From positions 1 through 20,807 of the IMG/VR virus record IMGVR_UViG_3300035661_000371: a DNA stretch of 20,807 nucleotides; one strand, given 5' to 3'. Position numbers and translations under genes: made by a program. Below are positions 19,845 to 20,807 of the stretch, piece after piece (position 1 is the stretch's first letter; every line of letters starts with the position of its first letter). The DNA comes from a virus. The notes beneath the pieces were generated by a model. It had not been told where the DNA came from, did no database searches, and worked only from the letters and a program-made list of their open reading frames with translations.

Positions 19845-20807
19845 GATGCAATCCTCAGAAAATTAGGAACCGCAATTTGCGCGGATGTGTTGTAATCGTT
19901 TGTCTCGCGTTTGAACCCCAGAACATTCTCTTTGATAGCTTCGATCGTTTCTGCCGAAAGCGCCTCAGACATGGCGCGAGCGTCTTTCTCCTTGCGCTCC
20001 AAGTTTTTTACCACAGCACCCTCCTGCTCGGATGCGAAGATATGGACATTTACTGCATTCTTCTGTCCAAAACGCCATGATCTTCTGACCGCTTGATAAT
20101 ATGCCTCATAGGAATCCGTCACCCCGACGAATGCCATATTGCAACAGTGCTGCCAGTTCAATCCGAAACCGGCGATGCTTGGCTTGGTGATTAGCACGCG
20201 AATCTTGCCATGCGCGAAATCAATCAGGCGCTTTTCTTTCGCGTCAGAATCGTCCGCCCCACGGATTTCCACGGCATCAGGAATGGCAGATCGTAATGCG
20301 TCTCCCTCCGCATTCAGATCACACCAGACGATCCACGGTGCCTTATCTGCGTTTACGATCTCGGCGCAGGCGTTAACGCGCTGAGATAGGCTTTTACGTC
20401 TGGCTTCTCTGCGCTCCATCAGCGTTTGCGCCTCAGTTGCGAACAGATGACCATCCAGAAGTTTGCCATCGCTTCTTACGGTGTGCTGGTGTACATAGAG
20501 AGGCGGAAGATCATAAGCAGTTGCATCAAAACCAAGATCAGATGGAGTACGTACAAGCGCGCCCCACGATGCAACCCATCGCCAGAATTCTTTGCGAGCA
20601 TGTCCCTTCAGTCTCCACTCCGAGGTGTCGCCTCCATCATGGACGAAGAATTCCGCAAGCATTTCTGTTGCGGATCGCACACCAAGAAATTCTGCATGCG
20701 TTCCAAGTTCAGTCCAATCATTCGGCGCAGGCGTGGCTGTGCATGGCAGCTTGTATGGCGTGTTTCTGAACATTTCCAGCATGGTTGCAAAAGTCTTGCC
20801 GGTTTGA
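19841..20807 (-). CDS. SNF2-type DNA helicase, C-terminal part (5' partial)
   Basis: The frame is open to the right edge; at least 321 residues are visible and the N-terminal part, with Walker A and DEAH box, lies outside. The visible segment starts TGKTFATMLEMFRNTPYKL, then helicase motif III CTATPAPNDWTELG, and continues GTHAEFLGV. Further on are an RHIC-like region (PLYVHQHTV), RVLITKPSIAGFGLNWQHC (motif V region, typical of SNF2 proteins), and motif VI QAVRRSWRFGQKN. The C-terminus has a helical tail. Phage SNF2 helicases of this type sit next to DNA methyltransferases and may act in replication, recombination or genome protection. The stop overlaps the methyltransferase start (ATGA). Confidence 0.88.
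   Translation of the reverse strand, partial: QTGKTFATMLEMFRNTPYKLPCTATPAPNDWTELGTHAEFLGVRSATEMLAEFFVHDGGDTSEWRLKGHARKEFWRWVASWGALVRTPSDLGFDATAYDLPPLYVHQHTVRSDGKLLDGHLFATEAQTLMERREARRKSLSQRVNACAEIVNADKAPWIVWCDLNAEGDALRSAIPDAVEIRGADDSDAKEKRLIDFAHGKIRVLITKPSIAGFGLNWQHCCNMAFVGVTDSYEAYYQAVRRSWRFGQKNAVNVHIFASEQEGAVVKNLERKEKDARAMSEALSAETIEAIKENVLGFKRETNDYNTSAQIAVPNFLRIAS

Noticed and set aside
20789-20806. QTGKT at the right edge as a Walker A motif
   Set aside because: It is followed within about 20 residues by motif III (TATPAPND), so it lies after the DEAH box region. In helicases of this type a GKTR-like stretch occurs there; the true Walker A is outside the window.

Overview
This window is part of a tailed phage or prophage genome with a contractile (myovirus-type) tail, most likely infecting a Gram-negative bacterium (a gamma- or betaproteobacterium fits). 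The tail genes run in the usual order from neck/tail completion to tail fibre. The lysis region contains a lipobox lipoprotein and an exported protein, which fit a host with an outer membrane. Late genes are moderately GC-rich; the reverse-strand accessory genes and the distal tail fibre look more AT-rich by eye. No head, portal, terminase or integrase gene is visible, so virulent or temperate lifestyle cannot be decided. No tRNA, rRNA, IS element or CRISPR array was seen.

Region 1 (1-13075, forward) is the tail module: a neck/tail-completion protein (cut by the left edge), sheath, tube, tail assembly chaperone with a canonical -1 frameshift site (A AAA AAG), an HK97-gp10-like protein, tape measure, LysM hub/connector, late-control-D-like hub, spike (gpV), gp25-like wedge, baseplate J, a gp48/gpI-like protein, tail fibre and fibre-assembly chaperone. 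Most baseplate genes are translationally coupled by 1-8 nt overlaps. Hairpin/T-tract terminators sit directly before the tube and fibre genes. Between the gp10-like and tape measure genes is a 215-bp gap, filled almost exactly by an antisense ORF for an 80-residue, two-helix membrane protein. Its start is interlocked with the tape measure start.

Region 2 (13165-15648, forward) is a lysis-type cassette: a coiled-coil protein with a C-terminal membrane anchor, a 4 x 10-bp tandem repeat, a putative lysin of the NPGNI family, a cysteine-rich exported nuclease-like protein, a small two-helix holin-like protein, a lipoprotein that could be a one-component spanin, and a DUF1353 protein. The last five are coupled by 4-nt overlaps.

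Region 3 (20807-15603, reverse) is an early/accessory operon read toward the late genes. It holds a SNF2-type helicase (cut by the right edge), a DNA methyltransferase, a DUF7220-like membrane protein, a ParB/DGQHR-like protein, a DUF551 protein and five small proteins, several cysteine-rich. Its last gene overlaps the 3' end of the DUF1353 gene by 46 bp on the opposite strand.

The most interesting items are the antisense membrane gene with its interlocked start site, the exported nuclease in the lysis cassette, the candidate single-gene spanin, the programmed frameshift, and the cluster of small uncharacterised genes beside the methyltransferase. All family names come from reading motifs by eye; no database search was run.
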